Positions 32,647 to 43,429 of a stretch of DNA of 64,000 nucleotides are shown in pieces. The notes under the pieces were generated by a model that was not told where the DNA came from, ran no database searches, and saw nothing but the letters and a program-made list of their open reading frames with translations. The stretch comes from Sinomicrobium oceani (lineage in GTDB: Bacteria > Bacteroidota > Bacteroidia > Flavobacteriales > Flavobacteriaceae): NCBI RefSeq assembly GCF_900119185.1, contig NZ_FPJE01000018.1:1-64000 (forward strand). Reading direction: 5' to 3'. Made by a program: the position numbers and the translations under genes. Position 1 is the first letter of the stretch; every line of letters starts with the position of its first letter.

Positions 32647-35600
32647 ATGGAAAAAAGATTTGATGCCCCTACCGGAAACTCCACGAAACCCCAAACCACG
32701 GGACGTGCTTCCAACGAACAACAACATCCCGCTACAGCCACCATTTGCGGACTCATTGCACAAAACGCACAGGCACAACCCGGGCGTACGGCAATTATCG
32801 ATAGAAACCGGACTGTGACCTACGGGCAACTCACGGACCGGGCCCATGCTATTGCCGGAGAACTCGCGGCACGCGGTGTGGCATCCGGATCGCTTGTCGG
32901 GGTGTGTATGCACCGCCACTGGGAGCTGGCAGCTACCCTGCTGGGCATATTACAGGCCGGCTGTGCCTATGTCCCGCTCGATCCTGCTTACCCGAAAGAT
33001 CGCGTACGCTACATGCTGGAACATTCCCGTGCCGTGGCAGCTATAGTAGACGATGAGCACTGTGCAGCACGTTGTACGGGTGTAGACGAACTGGTATGGC
33101 TCAACGAGGTAAAAACGGAAAATACCACACCCCCTCCAGGCCCTTCTGCAAACGACCTCGCCTATGTCATCTATACCTCCGGTTCTACGGGTCGCCCCAA
33201 AGGAGTGGCTGTAACGCACCGCAACGTGGTGACCATGACCCGGGCCATGGCCGACATCCTGGATGCCAAAGCCCTGGAGGGTATGCTGGCCGCAACCTCC
33301 GTCTGTTTCGACCCCTCTGTTATGGAAATCCTGGGGACCTTAACCCTGGGCGGAACAGTGGTCCTTGCAGAAAACATGCTCGACCTGCCGGCCTTGTCAG
33401 CAAAAAACCTGGTAAAAAGCTGCGTGGTCGTGCCCTCTGCCATACAGGCACTGCTCGCCTCCGGATGGGTTCCGCGAGGCATACGCACTATCGTGTTTGG
33501 CAGTGAAGCACTGAAGCAGCCACTGGCCGACCAATGGTTTGCACTGCATACCGGGTCGCGGGTATTCAACGCCTACGGTCCTACCGAAGATACCGTCTTC
33601 TCCACAGCTACCGAGATTTTTAAGGACACCCGGAACATCACCATAGGAAAATCGGTCGTCGATTCCCGTTCCTATATTCTCGATGAAACGATGAACCCGG
33701 TTGCCCGGGGGGCGGAAGGCGAACTATTCCTGGCCGGAAACAAACTTGCCCAAGGCTATCTGTTTGACGAAGAACGTACCGCAGAACGTTTTATCAGCAT
33801 GAAACCTACCGATACCATTCCGGAGCATAGACTGTACAGAACCGGCGATCTTTGCCGGAGAAATAAAAACGGGGATATCGAATTTCTGGGTCGTATCGAT
33901 CAGCAAGTCAAGATCAGGGGTTTCCGGATCGAACTGGAAGAGGTCGAAACCGCACTGGAATCTATCCCCGGCATTACCGTAGCGGCCGCTGCCGCCATCG
34001 ATGGCGGTACGGGACAGAAAATACTCGTCGCCTATATCGTGAGTTCCCATACAGCGGTCGGCAGTGAAGACATAAAAAAACATCTCGCAAAAAAGTTGCC
34101 CGGTTATATGGTCCCGCAGCGGATCATTCCGCTGGAAGAACTCCCCCTCTTACCCAACGGCAAGCTCGATCGCAACCGGTTAACACACCTTGCCGATCCC
34201 GGACGGGAACACCGCGAAACCCTATCGCAAAACCTGCCGGGCCACCGCAAGGATGCCATACAAACCACAATCCGTAACGAGGTCTCCGCCATTCTCAATC
34301 TCCCCGACCCCGGATATATCCTGACGGACGATTCCTTCGACAGCCTGGGGCTCGATTCGTTGTCGAGCCTCGAACTGAGTGTCCGGCTTTCCAAACTATT
34401 CAACCTGAAACTTTCTGCTACCGTAGCCATGGAATACCCCTCTCCCGGAGCGCTCTCCCGCCATATCCTGGAGCGTAAAGACAACGGTACGGCTGACACC
34501 CCGGGAAGACCACCCTGTAAAGTTGCATCGGATACCCTGGGGACTTTCCAGGATCACATCCGCTCCAGCCACCCCACATTTCAGGCGGCAAAAGTATCCT
34601 CCTGGTCTGCCAACGACAAGAGCAAACTGGTACGGGAAGTGCTGCGTATGGTCAACGACCAGGACCGTAATCCGTACAGCAAAGTACTCCGTACCGGGAG
34701 CGCCACCCGGGGTACTGTTACCGATGCCTATAAAGACGAAGAACAGGAAGCTATTATATGGACCACCAACCTCTACCTGGGGCTGAACCGGGACAAAGAG
34801 GTGATCGCAGAAGCCGGTAAAGCGCTGCAGCAGTTCGGGAGCGGTATGGGAACTTCCGCAGCAGCTTCCGGGATGACCGACCTGCATGTTACCTTCGAAA
34901 AAGAGTTTGCCGGACTGGTAGGCAAACCCTCGGCCTGCCTTTTTCCTACGGGCTACACCGCGAATGTCGGCGCCGTAGCAGGGCTTCTCGGCAGGAATGA
35001 TGTCGTGGTCATCGATCAGCTCTGTCACGCCTCTATCGTAGACGGCGCCCGCCTGTGCGGGGCTGCGATCCGGACATTCCGGCACAACAGCGCCTCCGAC
35101 CTCGAAGCCGTACTGAAATCGGAAGTATCCCCGTACCGTACGGTCCTTGTGGTTCTCGAAGGGGTATACAGTATGGGCGAAGGTGCTGCGCCCGTGGCAG
35201 ACATTGTACGTACGGCAAAAGCGTATGGCGCATTGGTGCTGGTGGATGAGGCCCACTCCTTCGGGTTTTACGGCGAAGGCGGTGCGGGTATCTGTGCCGC
35301 ACAGGGGGTTACCGAAGAAGTCGATTTTATTATGACCACACTCAGCAAAGCCCTGGGTAGCCTCGGGGGCGTAGTCGCCGCCAGAAAAGATCATATAGAT
35401 CTGCTGAAATCATCATCGAGGGCCTATATTTTCCAGGCCTCTGTAAGTCCGGCCGACATGGCTGCGGCGCTTACCGCCTTACGACGGTTACGCGAAGACG
35501 ATAAACTGCGGGAACGGCTCTGGGATACGACCCGTTATATGCGCCGCCGGTTTACCGAAGCCGGCTATGACCTCGGCACAGGGGACGGTCCTATCGTAAC

Positions 35601-36228
35601 CCCGCATTTCAGCGACAAGGATACCTTATATGCCATCGTACAGGGCATGTACAAACGCGGTGTTCAAACCTCGGCAGTTACCTATCCTATCGTAGAAAAC
35701 GGAAGGGGGCGCCTCCGGCTGATATGCTCCTCCGCCCATACCCGTGACGATGTGGACAAAACCCTCGATGCGCTGATCGCTGCCGAACACGAGGTCCGTG
35801 CGCAGAAGCCCTCCGAAAGTAGCCGGAATACCGACAAAGAAACACGGATAGCCATGCAGGCCGACATAGAAAAGTGGCAGCACGATTTTGTAGCCTACCT
35901 CCGGGCCTCATTAGCCGGAACCCCCGTGCGGCAAACTCCCGATCTCGTGCTAACCGTACGTACTGCGGACGAGGAAAACCCGTCTTCCATAATTATCCGT
36001 AAACAGGAAATTACCACGGCTGCCGAAGATATCCCCGATCTTCCCCGGTGTACCCTGCTGCTCAAAGACAACCGGACGGTTACCGCCCTGCAAAACGCAG
36101 ACATACAGGAACTGCTGTACGGTATCAGCACAGGTTCCTGTGTGCTGAGCGGGCAGGTAGAACCCTTTGTCTGGTTTATGGCCCGGATCGTGGAAAAACA
36201 ACAACCCGTTATGGCAGCACTTTCATAA
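32647..36228 (+). CDS. Stand-alone megasynthase: adenylation - carrier - alpha-oxoamine synthase - SCP2-like tail
   Basis: The ATG at 32647 is chosen over an upstream TTG; the product is 1193 residues. Residues 30-520 are an NRPS adenylation domain with [14 protein letters not shown] (A3), [10 protein letters not shown] (A5), YRTGDLCR (A7), [18 protein letters not shown] (A8) and LPNGKLDR (A10). Its pocket residues, read by alignment to GrsA, are D-P-M-V-V-G-A-V-F-K. A carrier domain has LGLDSLS with the phosphopantetheine serine at 571. Residues about 640-1050 are a PLP alpha-oxoamine synthase ([27 protein letters not shown], Lys901). The last 100 residues resemble SCP2 lipid-binding domains. 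No condensation or thioesterase domain is present. The carrier-bound acyl group is probably joined to a free amino acid with loss of CO2, releasing an aminoketone. High GC separates it from its left neighbours. Confidence 0.88.
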   Translation: MEKRFDAPTGNSTKPQTTGRASNEQQHPATATICGLIAQNAQAQPGRTAIIDRNRTVTYGQLTDRAHAIAGELAARGVASGSLVGVCMHRHWELAATLLGILQAGCAYVPLDPAYPKDRVRYMLEHSRAVAAIVDDEHCAARCTGVDELVWLNEVKTENTTPPPGPSANDLAYVIYTSGSTGRPKGVAVTHRNVVTMTRAMADILDAKALEGMLAATSVCFDPSVMEILGTLTLGGTVVLAENMLDLPALSAKNLVKSCVVVPSAIQALLASGWVPRGIRTIVFGSEALKQPLADQWFALHTGSRVFNAYGPTEDTVFSTATEIFKDTRNITIGKSVVDSRSYILDETMNPVARGAEGELFLAGNKLAQGYLFDEERTAERFISMKPTDTIPEHRLYRTGDLCRRNKNGDIEFLGRIDQQVKIRGFRIELEEVETALESIPGITVAAAAAIDGGTGQKILVAYIVSSHTAVGSEDIKKHLAKKLPGYMVPQRIIPLEELPLLPNGKLDRNRLTHLADPGREHRETLSQNLPGHRKDAIQTTIRNEVSAILNLPDPGYILTDDSFDSLGLDSLSSLELSVRLSKLFNLKLSATVAMEYPSPGALSRHILERKDNGTADTPGRPPCKVASDTLGTFQDHIRSSHPTFQAAKVSSWSANDKSKLVREVLRMVNDQDRNPYSKVLRTGSATRGTVTDAYKDEEQEAIIWTTNLYLGLNRDKEVIAEAGKALQQFGSGMGTSAAASGMTDLHVTFEKEFAGLVGKPSACLFPTGYTANVGAVAGLLGRNDVVVIDQLCHASIVDGARLCGAAIRTFRHNSASDLEAVLKSEVSPYRTVLVVLEGVYSMGEGAAPVADIVRTAKAYGALVLVDEAHSFGFYGEGGAGICAAQGVTEEVDFIMTTLSKALGSLGGVVAARKDHIDLLKSSSRAYIFQASVSPADMAAALTALRRLREDDKLRERLWDTTRYMRRRFTEAGYDLGTGDGPIVTPHFSDKDTLYAIVQGMYKRGVQTSAVTYPIVENGRGRLRLICSSAHTRDDVDKTLDALIAAEHEVRAQKPSESSRNTDKETRIAMQADIEKWQHDFVAYLRASLAGTPVRQTPDLVLTVRTADEENPSSIIIRKQEITTAAEDIPDLPRCTLLLKDNRTVTALQNADIQELLYGISTGSCVLSGQVEPFVWFMARIVEKQQPVMAALS

Positions 36229-36245
36229 ACCTTAAAATACAGAAG

Positions 36246-36278
36246 AGACCGCCTAAAGCGTTTAAAGCGGCCTTTTTC
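36246..36278 (+). terminator. Weak terminator-like hairpin after the megasynthase
   Basis: ACCGCCT and AAGCGGCC form an imperfect stem followed by TTTTTC, 18 bases after the stop codon. Confidence 0.4.
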
Positions 36279-36490
36279 TATGGTTACTGTTGCGTTGTTT
36301 CCTACCTCGGGCCGGCAAGCGCTGAGCCATGGTCACCGGCCTGTTGCAGCGCTTGCTTTATCGAGTTTCCTCATTGTAAAAGCGCTTGAAACGCATATTT
36401 TGATTTAATATACTCCAAGGCCGTCCCCTGGCACATCGCACGGGCAACAAAACCTGGCCCTGGCAACGCCCGGGTGTGCTTAAGCCTATG

Positions 36491-36979
36491 CTATAAACCG
36501 TCCTGGTGCTCCGGGTTGTCCTGGGTTATATTTTTGTCTTTTCGGTGGTTTTCAAACATCTCTATACCCGACTTTAGCACCCCGACAAATCCGATTCCGA
36601 GAACGATCACCCCTACCGCGATATTCGACGTGACTTCCGACGATGAAAAACAGTGCATCAAAAGACCGCAAGCGATAAACCCGAAAGCCAGCATAGCGAG
36701 CAGCAGCAGGGCCATTCTCCCCTTTTCGGGGCTTTCCCATATTTTTTTCGAAAATTTATTTTGGGTTTTAGCCGTATCCTGTAAAGTCGAAAAGCTCAGT
36801 GCCACACCGAATAACAGCAGGGCATAATTCAGATAGCCCCAGTCGGGATGACGTTGTGCAAGAGAAATGACAAAAGGAATATAATACCCTGTTGCTACCA
36901 GCATAAATGGGTATTGAAGGTAACTGATAAGGTGAAATACCTGGCATGGACGGATCATGGTTTCTGAGGGTGTGTTCAT
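36491..36979 (-). CDS. Four-helix membrane protein of unknown function
   Basis: I prefer the ATG at 36979 (MNTPSETMIRP) because the upstream extension is arginine-rich and not protein-like. The 162-residue product has four predicted membrane segments: YPFMLVATGYYIPFVISL, YLNYALLLFGVALSF, MALLLLAMLAFGFIACGLL and IAVGVIVLGIGFVGVL, with a charged tail ending HQDGL. No family recognised. It lies between the megasynthase (convergent) and the TlpA gene upstream. Confidence 0.65.
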   Translation of the reverse strand: MNTPSETMIRPCQVFHLISYLQYPFMLVATGYYIPFVISLAQRHPDWGYLNYALLLFGVALSFSTLQDTAKTQNKFSKKIWESPEKGRMALLLLAMLAFGFIACGLLMHCFSSSEVTSNIAVGVIVLGIGFVGVLKSGIEMFENHRKDKNITQDNPEHQDGL

Positions 36980-37130
36980 ACGGCCCAAACACAAATATAC
37001 TCCAATCCCGCTTCCGTCCGTCAACAAATGTGCAACTCCGCTACAGAAGAAGGGACGGCGGGGAAACAAAGCCTCTTGCGGTATATGCCGGCGCGACCTG
37101 AAAGGCCTCGCTTTTGTCTTACACGACGGG

Positions 37131-38306
37131 CTATTCAAAAATTTCACCGAGTTTTTGCAACAGCGCGCCATCTTCTGTTATCGAATCATAACGCCCGACA
37201 ATTGTCCCTTCTTTATCGATAAGGATATACAAGGGGATGGTCGTAAGCCCGTAATGTTTACGGAACTCATCGAAAGCATCTCCCCGGAAACCTATCAGAA
37301 TATGGGTCCACGCATTCAGCGACGATTTTCGGATCTCGTTTTCCCAGGCGTCACGGTTATGATCGAGAGACAGGCTTACTATTTCCAGCCCACGGTCTTT
37401 ATAGGTCTCATATACCTTTTTCAGTTGCGGGTTCATCCGCACGCACGGGATACACCACGATGCCCAGAAATCGAGCAGCACATATTTTTCGGACCGAAAA
37501 GATTCCAGGGATACCCATTGGCCATCGATATCACGCATCCCGATCTTCGGGGCAACACTTCCGGGCATGGCAACAGGCTGCTCATCCGCGACCAGGGCCT
37601 TACGGATATCGCGGCCGTATTTGTTGTTTTTCGCAACATCCGAAAGCCTGTTGTAATAATATGCCAGGGAATCCCGGGATATTTTCCCCGTATAATAGCC
37701 CAACACATAAGCGCTGACAAAGGCGTCGCTGTAGGTTTCGACAAAGTTCAGGTCGATGGTTTTAAGGCGGTCCTGAAAAGGAAGGAGCTGACGTCTCAGG
37801 CTTTCCATCTTCTCCGTCACCGTCACGGACGTATCGCCCTTCGCATACACCGATTTGATCTGTGCATAAGCTTTTGCCACAGGTTTGCGCAAGGCTTCGA
37901 CATCTTTTCTCCGTACGTTCAGGGTATCCAGCAGTGCCTGGGACTTCGAACCTTCCGTCACCGCGTTTTTAAAATCGTGCTCAGTGACCCGTACCCTCAT
38001 CGCCCCGGGTTCTATGAATAATATGGTCCTGTCCGGATCGTCTACCGATCCCGATAGGGTATTCCCCTGTATGGTGACCAAGGTAGGTCGGATTACCGAC
38101 CCGCGAAATTCGAAGGTTCCGTCGGCTATCTTCGCCGTATCTTCCACCCAGACTGCATTCCTGTCGAAATAAGAAATGCTAATAGCCCGGGTACCGCTGC
38201 CGTTAAAGACGCCATATAAGATAAATTCACCTTCCGGTTTTCCCTCCTGGGCACCTATCATACAGCAGGAAAGCGCATATATTGCATACAGGAATAAATG
38301 CTTCAT
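37131..38306 (-). CDS. TlpA-type thioredoxin with DUF4369 domain, stand-alone copy
   Basis: The ATG at 38306 is chosen because it starts a signal peptide (MKHLFLYAIYALSCCMIGAQ). The 391-residue protein has a DUF4369 domain, a helical middle and a thioredoxin fold with WASWCIPC (Cys285/Cys288) and the loop TTIPLYILID. It should be a periplasmic disulfide oxidoreductase. Long blocks match the peptide-locus TlpA at 22187-23389 (VRMNPxLKKxYETYK, ASWCIP, TIQGNT, TEHDFKN, KNNKYGR), but the bases are much more GC-rich here. This is probably the housekeeping form and the other a transferred or duplicated one. Confidence 0.88.
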   Translation of the reverse strand: MKHLFLYAIYALSCCMIGAQEGKPEGEFILYGVFNGSGTRAISISYFDRNAVWVEDTAKIADGTFEFRGSVIRPTLVTIQGNTLSGSVDDPDRTILFIEPGAMRVRVTEHDFKNAVTEGSKSQALLDTLNVRRKDVEALRKPVAKAYAQIKSVYAKGDTSVTVTEKMESLRRQLLPFQDRLKTIDLNFVETYSDAFVSAYVLGYYTGKISRDSLAYYYNRLSDVAKNNKYGRDIRKALVADEQPVAMPGSVAPKIGMRDIDGQWVSLESFRSEKYVLLDFWASWCIPCVRMNPQLKKVYETYKDRGLEIVSLSLDHNRDAWENEIRKSSLNAWTHILIGFRGDAFDEFRKHYGLTTIPLYILIDKEGTIVGRYDSITEDGALLQKLGEIFE

Positions 38307-38460
38307 ACGACAATATATCAAAAATATACGGTATAGTACGCGGTTGTCCGGCAATAGCCCGGCAAAAAAGCGAACGAGATTAAAATCCCCTGAAAACAAT
38401 GATGTTATCTTCGAATAATCACATCTATATTTGCAGAACAGTCCTGAACGACATGCAGCA

Positions 38461-38892
38461 ATGAAAAACCAAAACATTCGCAACCCGTATTTTTATACGG
38501 TCATCGCAGTTTCTGCGCTTACTGTGGCCTTCCTGGTCTCTGCCGACAACGATATAGGCTGGGACTTTGCTGTGGTATGGTGTGGTTTTCTGCTATACAT
38601 TCCTTTACTCTTTGTGAAAAACCGGATATTCCAGGGTATCGTAATCGCGGCAGAATACCTGTTTATGTCACTGGTGTTCCTGGTGATCATGGCTTTGATC
38701 AGGTACGCTCCGGGAGAGCAACTGGGGGCATTGACCCTGTTTATCGTACATTCGTTTTTGCGCTTGTACATTTTTCTTAAAATAGCAGGAGCCGGAAACC
38801 GCTATGCCCTGGTCCTGGGCCTCGCTATTACGCTACTCCTGGGCATTGCAGTATATGGGTACGGCTCCACGGATTATCTCAAGCTGATGTAA
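38461..38892 (+). CDS. Small four-helix membrane protein of unknown function
   Basis: The 143-residue product starts MKNQNIRNPYFYTVIAVSAL and has about four membrane segments: TVIAVSALTVAFLV, FAVVWCGFLLYIPLLF, IVIAAEYLFMSLVFLVIMAL and YALVLGLAITLLLGIAVYGY. It is divergent from the TlpA gene, with 154 bases between the starts. No family recognised. Confidence 0.65.
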   Translation: MKNQNIRNPYFYTVIAVSALTVAFLVSADNDIGWDFAVVWCGFLLYIPLLFVKNRIFQGIVIAAEYLFMSLVFLVIMALIRYAPGEQLGALTLFIVHSFLRLYIFLKIAGAGNRYALVLGLAITLLLGIAVYGYGSTDYLKLM

Positions 38893-39111
38893 GAGCGGCC
38901 CGTACCGGTAACCGCGCCCTACAATATGGTGAGGGATACATGCCCTTGTATGTACCTCCTAACCCATAATTACGGCAGACTCCGAGGGAAGTTGTTCCGT
39001 GCCTGTCGCTTACACCGGAGCTTTCAGGCACATATCCTTTTGTTTTCACTTCTTAGATAACAATACGGGCACACTTCTTAATCTCCCCGAAGCATGGCAA
39101 AAGACATTACA

Positions 39112-40254
39112 TTATTTATCCTGCGGATGTTCTTTCATATACCGGTACAATTCCGACCCGGCCAGTAAAAACGCACCGACCCCGTAAACCTCCGTACTAT
39201 CGGCGTTCACCTGTGCGGGGCTGGCCCCTACGGGTTGCACATATCCCAGTTTTCCGTCTTTGGTAACGGCCGAGTTAAGCACCTTCCACGCCTTGGCCAC
39301 CACCGGGAAATAGGTATCCTTATCGAGCATTCCATGGTTCAGCCCCCAGGCAAAAGCATAGCAGAAAAACCCGGTGCCACTCATCTCCTTTACCGGGAAA
39401 CTCTCCGGATCGAGCAGGGAAGTACGCCAGCTGCCGTCCGGCTGTTGCAAATCGGCTAACCTTTTCATCATGGTTTTGTACAACATTTCGAATTTCGGAC
39501 GATCGGGATGATCGGAAGGCATATTTTCCAGGACCCGCACCATGCCCCCGACGACCCATCCGTTGCCCCTGGACCAGAAGATTTTGGCCCCGTTCTTTTC
39601 CCTTTTATCAAAATAACGTTCATCGCGAAAAAAGAGATGTTCCTCCGGATCGTACAAAAAATCAGTCGTTTTCCACCAGAGCGTACTCGCAGTGTTGAGA
39701 TATTCGGACTTACCGGTCACCGTACTCAGGTAGGCCAGCGCGGGAGGCCCCATAAACAAGGCATCGCACCATGCCCATTCGCGATACTGAATATCATTTT
39801 TCCAGGACAAAGACTCCTTATTCGGTTTGCCGATAATACTGTCGGCCTGCCTGGTAAAGGGTTCGATCATTTTTTCTTCCCCGTACCTGCCGTAAAGCTG
39901 TGCATAGGTCTGCCCGATACAGTAATCATCCGCATAGAAACGGCGGCGGCCCGTATTCCAGTTCATGTCTTCCCCGATATCGACAAGAACACGAAGATAC
40001 TTTTCCCCGCCTTCCAGGCTGCCCATGGCATAAAGGCCGGTATAGCAGGAGGCGTGTATCCAGTCTGTTTTACCATAGCTGAATCCTTTCGTCTTCCAGG
40101 AATCGAGTTGCCAATCGGCTACGCGATGCATAATGTTGAGTATTTCCGACGGCCGGAATATAGATACCGGGGGCGCCGGATCGTTACCCAGGACAGGAAG
40201 CCTAAAACCTGATACCAGGAGTACGATAATTACGTGTTTAAGCTTAAATTTCAT
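39112..40254 (-). CDS. GH105 unsaturated uronyl hydrolase (YteR/YesR type)
   Basis: This 380-residue protein has an N-terminal signal peptide and the (alpha/alpha)6 barrel of GH105. Landmarks are WIHASCYTGLYAM, the YADDYCIGQTYAQLY acid residue segment, WAWCDALFMGPPALAYLS with the catalytic aspartate, FWSRGNGWVVGG and MSGTGFFCYAFAWGLN. GH105 removes the unsaturated uronic acid left at the non-reducing end by polysaccharide lyases, so it acts after the lyase encoded just upstream. Last gene of the leftward polysaccharide locus. Confidence 0.9.
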   Translation of the reverse strand: MKFKLKHVIIVLLVSGFRLPVLGNDPAPPVSIFRPSEILNIMHRVADWQLDSWKTKGFSYGKTDWIHASCYTGLYAMGSLEGGEKYLRVLVDIGEDMNWNTGRRRFYADDYCIGQTYAQLYGRYGEEKMIEPFTRQADSIIGKPNKESLSWKNDIQYREWAWCDALFMGPPALAYLSTVTGKSEYLNTASTLWWKTTDFLYDPEEHLFFRDERYFDKREKNGAKIFWSRGNGWVVGGMVRVLENMPSDHPDRPKFEMLYKTMMKRLADLQQPDGSWRTSLLDPESFPVKEMSGTGFFCYAFAWGLNHGMLDKDTYFPVVAKAWKVLNSAVTKDGKLGYVQPVGASPAQVNADSTEVYGVGAFLLAGSELYRYMKEHPQDK

Positions 40255-40330
40255 TCTTTTTCATTTTAACAGGTTTGTATAGTATTATGATCATGGTTTC
40301 GGTCCGGAGATTCACGTTTTTTGTCCCGGT

Positions 40331-41440
40331 CTACGGATAACCGTCCAGGCTCAAAGGCATCAGTGAGGGGAATACCCAGGCAAAATCGTGCGCTACATAC
40401 ACCAGTGGCCTGTAAGGTGCTACAAACGTTTCGTAAGCCGTACTCCGGTAAACGGGTCTCATCGCTTCCAGCAGATTGGCCGGCCAAAATCCGTATCTCG
40501 AATCGGCATGCCCCGTAGCCGGGCCCTTAAAAAAAGGCCATTCCTGCGGATGCCGGTTGTAATACAGAAGATAGTCCAGGGCCTTGTTTACCGAAGCCCC
40601 GTCTTTTTCCAGGAAAAAGAGGTTTTCCCCGGTATGGTTATAGATCACCCACATGGACGCGGTCAGGGGCGCCAGGGAAAAATGTGTGTACCAAATACCG
40701 TTTTTCTCCCTTTTTACCTCTTCTACCAGGTGTCCGTCCGTAGCTATTTTTTCGAAGAGGTCACTTTTAATGAGGCGTATATTTTCTTCGAAATCGGCAG
40801 TATCTTCCAGATATACATCAGCCAGCAAAGAGGCGAAGCGCGACCAGTCTCCCGAATTGTTATTCCGGAAACGGATACTGTTTGCCGCATCGCGGAATAC
40901 ATGCCTGGTCCACCATTCAAACTGCTGCTGGTCTTCCGCGTTCCATTCCTCATAATCTTTCAGGAGATTTGCCGCAAACAGCAATGCGGTCCCCGAATAG
41001 GACATGACCAGGGACCCGTCCATTTCCGAGTACCTCTTATTTACCGTAGCCCAGCCCTTAAGAAAATACAGGGCCCGGTCCGCATACCTGCTTTGCCCCG
41101 TCAAGGCCCATACCAGGGCACAACTGTAGGCCCCGATAGCATCGGTCTGTAACCCCAGCGACAATCTCCTGTGATTTTCCTTGTCCTGGTAAAACCCCGG
41201 CACGGCAAAATCTTCTACCGCATGGTGGGACGTCCCGAAAGCGGCATCTGCTTTTTCCGTCAATATGCCAAATGCGGCGGTAAAAGGTGCTTTATCTTGC
41301 TCTAACTGTCGTTTTACAAAGTCGATCTGCGCTTTCGGGTGCATGGCCGAGGTACCGGGAATACGATCACCGGTACAGGCCGAGACAAGAACTATGATTA
41401 TGGCGGCAATGCACAAGGATTGAAATCGAAATAGGTTCAT
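40331..41440 (-). CDS. Alginate-lyase-fold polysaccharide lyase (lipoprotein)
   Basis: This 369-residue protein has a lipoprotein signal (IIIVLVSAC). It matches the alginate lyase (alpha/alpha) fold: HPKAQIDFVKRQLEQDKAPF, DAIGAYSCALVWALTGQSRYADRAL, NNNSGDWSRFASLLADVYL with the conserved Asn/Trp pair, and NGIWYTHFSLAPLT with the catalytic Tyr/His. It should cut a uronic-acid polysaccharide by beta-elimination and feed the GH105 enzyme downstream (76 bases away). Not all families with this fold act on alginate, so the substrate is open. Confidence 0.82.
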   Translation of the reverse strand: MNLFRFQSLCIAAIIIVLVSACTGDRIPGTSAMHPKAQIDFVKRQLEQDKAPFTAAFGILTEKADAAFGTSHHAVEDFAVPGFYQDKENHRRLSLGLQTDAIGAYSCALVWALTGQSRYADRALYFLKGWATVNKRYSEMDGSLVMSYSGTALLFAANLLKDYEEWNAEDQQQFEWWTRHVFRDAANSIRFRNNNSGDWSRFASLLADVYLEDTADFEENIRLIKSDLFEKIATDGHLVEEVKREKNGIWYTHFSLAPLTASMWVIYNHTGENLFFLEKDGASVNKALDYLLYYNRHPQEWPFFKGPATGHADSRYGFWPANLLEAMRPVYRSTAYETFVAPYRPLVYVAHDFAWVFPSLMPLSLDGYP

Positions 41441-41684
41441 GCTTTGTTTTTTTAACGTGAATACTGTTTAAGATATGTATCCATAATCTCATTTCAACAA
41501 TTTTAAAAATATAAAGATCGTCTCCCGGCAGGTTTGCGTTTGCCTTTGAGGGTATGCGGCCTGCCTCTGGAAGATTGCCTCACCCTGTTTATGGCAGGGT
41601 TCGCAAATACGCTTTTCCGTTACGGCTCCGGGAAATACCCAAATCATCACGAATACGTCATCTGTTTATCAGGCATCTGCCCCA

Positions 41685-43232
41685 CTATTTCACCTCCACC
41701 TCTATGAGTTTCGTCCATCCGTCACCCGTGATATCATCATTGACGGCAATTGCTATACCGGGTTGGTTTTCCTTTGACGTATCTACAATAGCTACGGCCC
41801 AGGTATAATGTCCTGCCGGTACGTCGATATTGGCCTTAAAGTCATAGGATACGGGGGCGTCTTTCAACCATTCGGAAGGGTCGCTATCCGCATCGACCCA
41901 GATTTTTTGCACCTGGTCATCGGCATCCAGGAGTGCAAAAGCGACCTTGTATTTATACTTCCATTGCGGAATGTTATTGGGACAATATCCCCATCCCGTA
42001 TTTCTCCAGCGATGTGTAATCACGGTTTCGTCACCGGAGGCGATTTCTTCGGGCAGGTAAACCCTATCGGGGTAGAGGCGGTATCCTCCTTCGGAAATAA
42101 AGCGCTGTACCAGGGGAAAACTCTTCTCGAACCACGATGCCGTTTCTCCTACCCGAAAGTCCATCATATTCACACACGCCTCTGCCGAAGCATCGAATTC
42201 GCCCTGACGGACATCTTCCGGGTGTCCTTCCCGGTATTTTCCGCTCGGATCGGTCCAGTACCGGTGCGTCCCTGTAGTAATCCAGCCTCCCTCCATAATA
42301 ACGGGGCGCTTGTAATTCCAGGTCCTGGCAAATTGCTTTTCCCAATCGGCATAATAATCGGTCATACCAAAAGCATCCTGCCGGAGTCCGTATCCCTTAT
42401 TGATGGCATCGACCAGGAGCCTGTCACTGTTTTCGTTGGGTGCTCCCCAACTTTCGGGATGCCCGATCAACCGGTGGTAATTAATCACCAAAGGCACTTC
42501 CGAAAAACACCTTACATACAAATCGGTAACCCAGGTAAACACCTCTTCCTTGAGGCGTTCGGTACGTTCTGCAGTAGCAGTGGCAGGATCTTCATAGATC
42601 ACGTTATGCGCTTCTCCCCATTTGCCCAGGCCATAGGCATCGATAAAAGCGGTACGCTCCGGGTCATTGAACCGTTCGCCCAGGGCTTCGATAAACCGGG
42701 TATAATAATCCTGAAAAACAGGGTCCTGAGGGAGTGGGGTAATACGTGTGGGGAATGCCTCGTTCTCTACATAATATGCCGCCCCCGCATCGAAGACAAA
42801 CTGCGGGGTGTTCATGCCCTGGTCGCGTCCGTCCACTACGATACGAAATGCTATCGGGAGACCACGGTCTTCCGCCCCCCGGATCAATTGCCCGATACGG
42901 GAGTCGGGATCATTCCAGGCATAAACACCTTCCTGCGGGTTCAGGGATGCCCAGCTGGTACGGATATAACAAGCCGAGGCATAATCGATAGCTTTTACAT
43001 TTTTGCCCAAATCCGGCACATAATATTCGGTATCCCAGTAAGACTCATCGGCTGTACGCCCGGCATACATCACCCATCCGTTCAGAGGGTTTCGCAACAC
43101 GGAATTCCTGTTATACAAGGGTTTTACCAGGGTATTATCGCCCCGATATGTCTCGTCTTCCGTCTCATTGTCCCTGGCAGCGCAGCCAAACAACTGCAGG
43201 CATACCAGTACGGTTAAGACATGTTTAGTCAT
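41685..43232 (-). CDS. DUF4832 lipoprotein, glycoside-hydrolase-like
   Basis: The ATG at 43232 starts a lipoprotein signal (MTKHVLTVLVCLQLFGC); an in-frame ATG 24 bases upstream is possible. The 515-residue protein has a TIM-barrel-like N-terminal half (IRTSWASLNPQEGVYAWNDP, IAFRIVVDGRDQGMNTP, FIDAYGLGKWGEAH, PVIMEGGW) and a DUF4832 beta domain from about 360 (VITHRWRNTGWGYCPNN, VDVPAGHYTWAVAIVD-like end). Glutamates in GKWGEAH and MEGGW are in places used by retaining glycosidases. Placement in the polysaccharide locus supports a role as surface glycosidase or binding protein. Substrate unknown. Confidence 0.75.
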   Translation of the reverse strand: MTKHVLTVLVCLQLFGCAARDNETEDETYRGDNTLVKPLYNRNSVLRNPLNGWVMYAGRTADESYWDTEYYVPDLGKNVKAIDYASACYIRTSWASLNPQEGVYAWNDPDSRIGQLIRGAEDRGLPIAFRIVVDGRDQGMNTPQFVFDAGAAYYVENEAFPTRITPLPQDPVFQDYYTRFIEALGERFNDPERTAFIDAYGLGKWGEAHNVIYEDPATATAERTERLKEEVFTWVTDLYVRCFSEVPLVINYHRLIGHPESWGAPNENSDRLLVDAINKGYGLRQDAFGMTDYYADWEKQFARTWNYKRPVIMEGGWITTGTHRYWTDPSGKYREGHPEDVRQGEFDASAEACVNMMDFRVGETASWFEKSFPLVQRFISEGGYRLYPDRVYLPEEIASGDETVITHRWRNTGWGYCPNNIPQWKYKYKVAFALLDADDQVQKIWVDADSDPSEWLKDAPVSYDFKANIDVPAGHYTWAVAIVDTSKENQPGIAIAVNDDITGDGWTKLIEVEVK

Positions 43233-43429
43233 CGTTCTGTAACTTGGTGTTCTCATGGTTTAAAGGTTTACAGGCCATGACGCCATTACAAAATCTGTCA
43301 TGGTCCCGGGTTGAATATTGTTTTAGCGTATTTAAGCCGTTGTTTAAGGACCGTCCCCCGAAAAACACGATCGTTATGCATCCGGACAAGCCTTTACAAA
43401 AATGCTTTCAGGGCTACGGTACGGAACTG

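Noticed and set aside
34396-35394. Long open frame (332 codons) on the minus strand opposite the megasynthase
   Set aside because: It is the antisense of the PLP synthase domain. High-GC coding regions give long antisense frames, and its translation has no domain or start context, while the plus strand carries clear motifs.
36957-38021. 354-codon plus-strand frame
   Set aside because: Antisense of the TlpA gene. The minus strand has the signal peptide, CxxC and a close paralogue.
41808-43217. 469-codon plus-strand frame
   Set aside because: Antisense of the DUF4832 gene; composition is unlike protein and there are no motifs.
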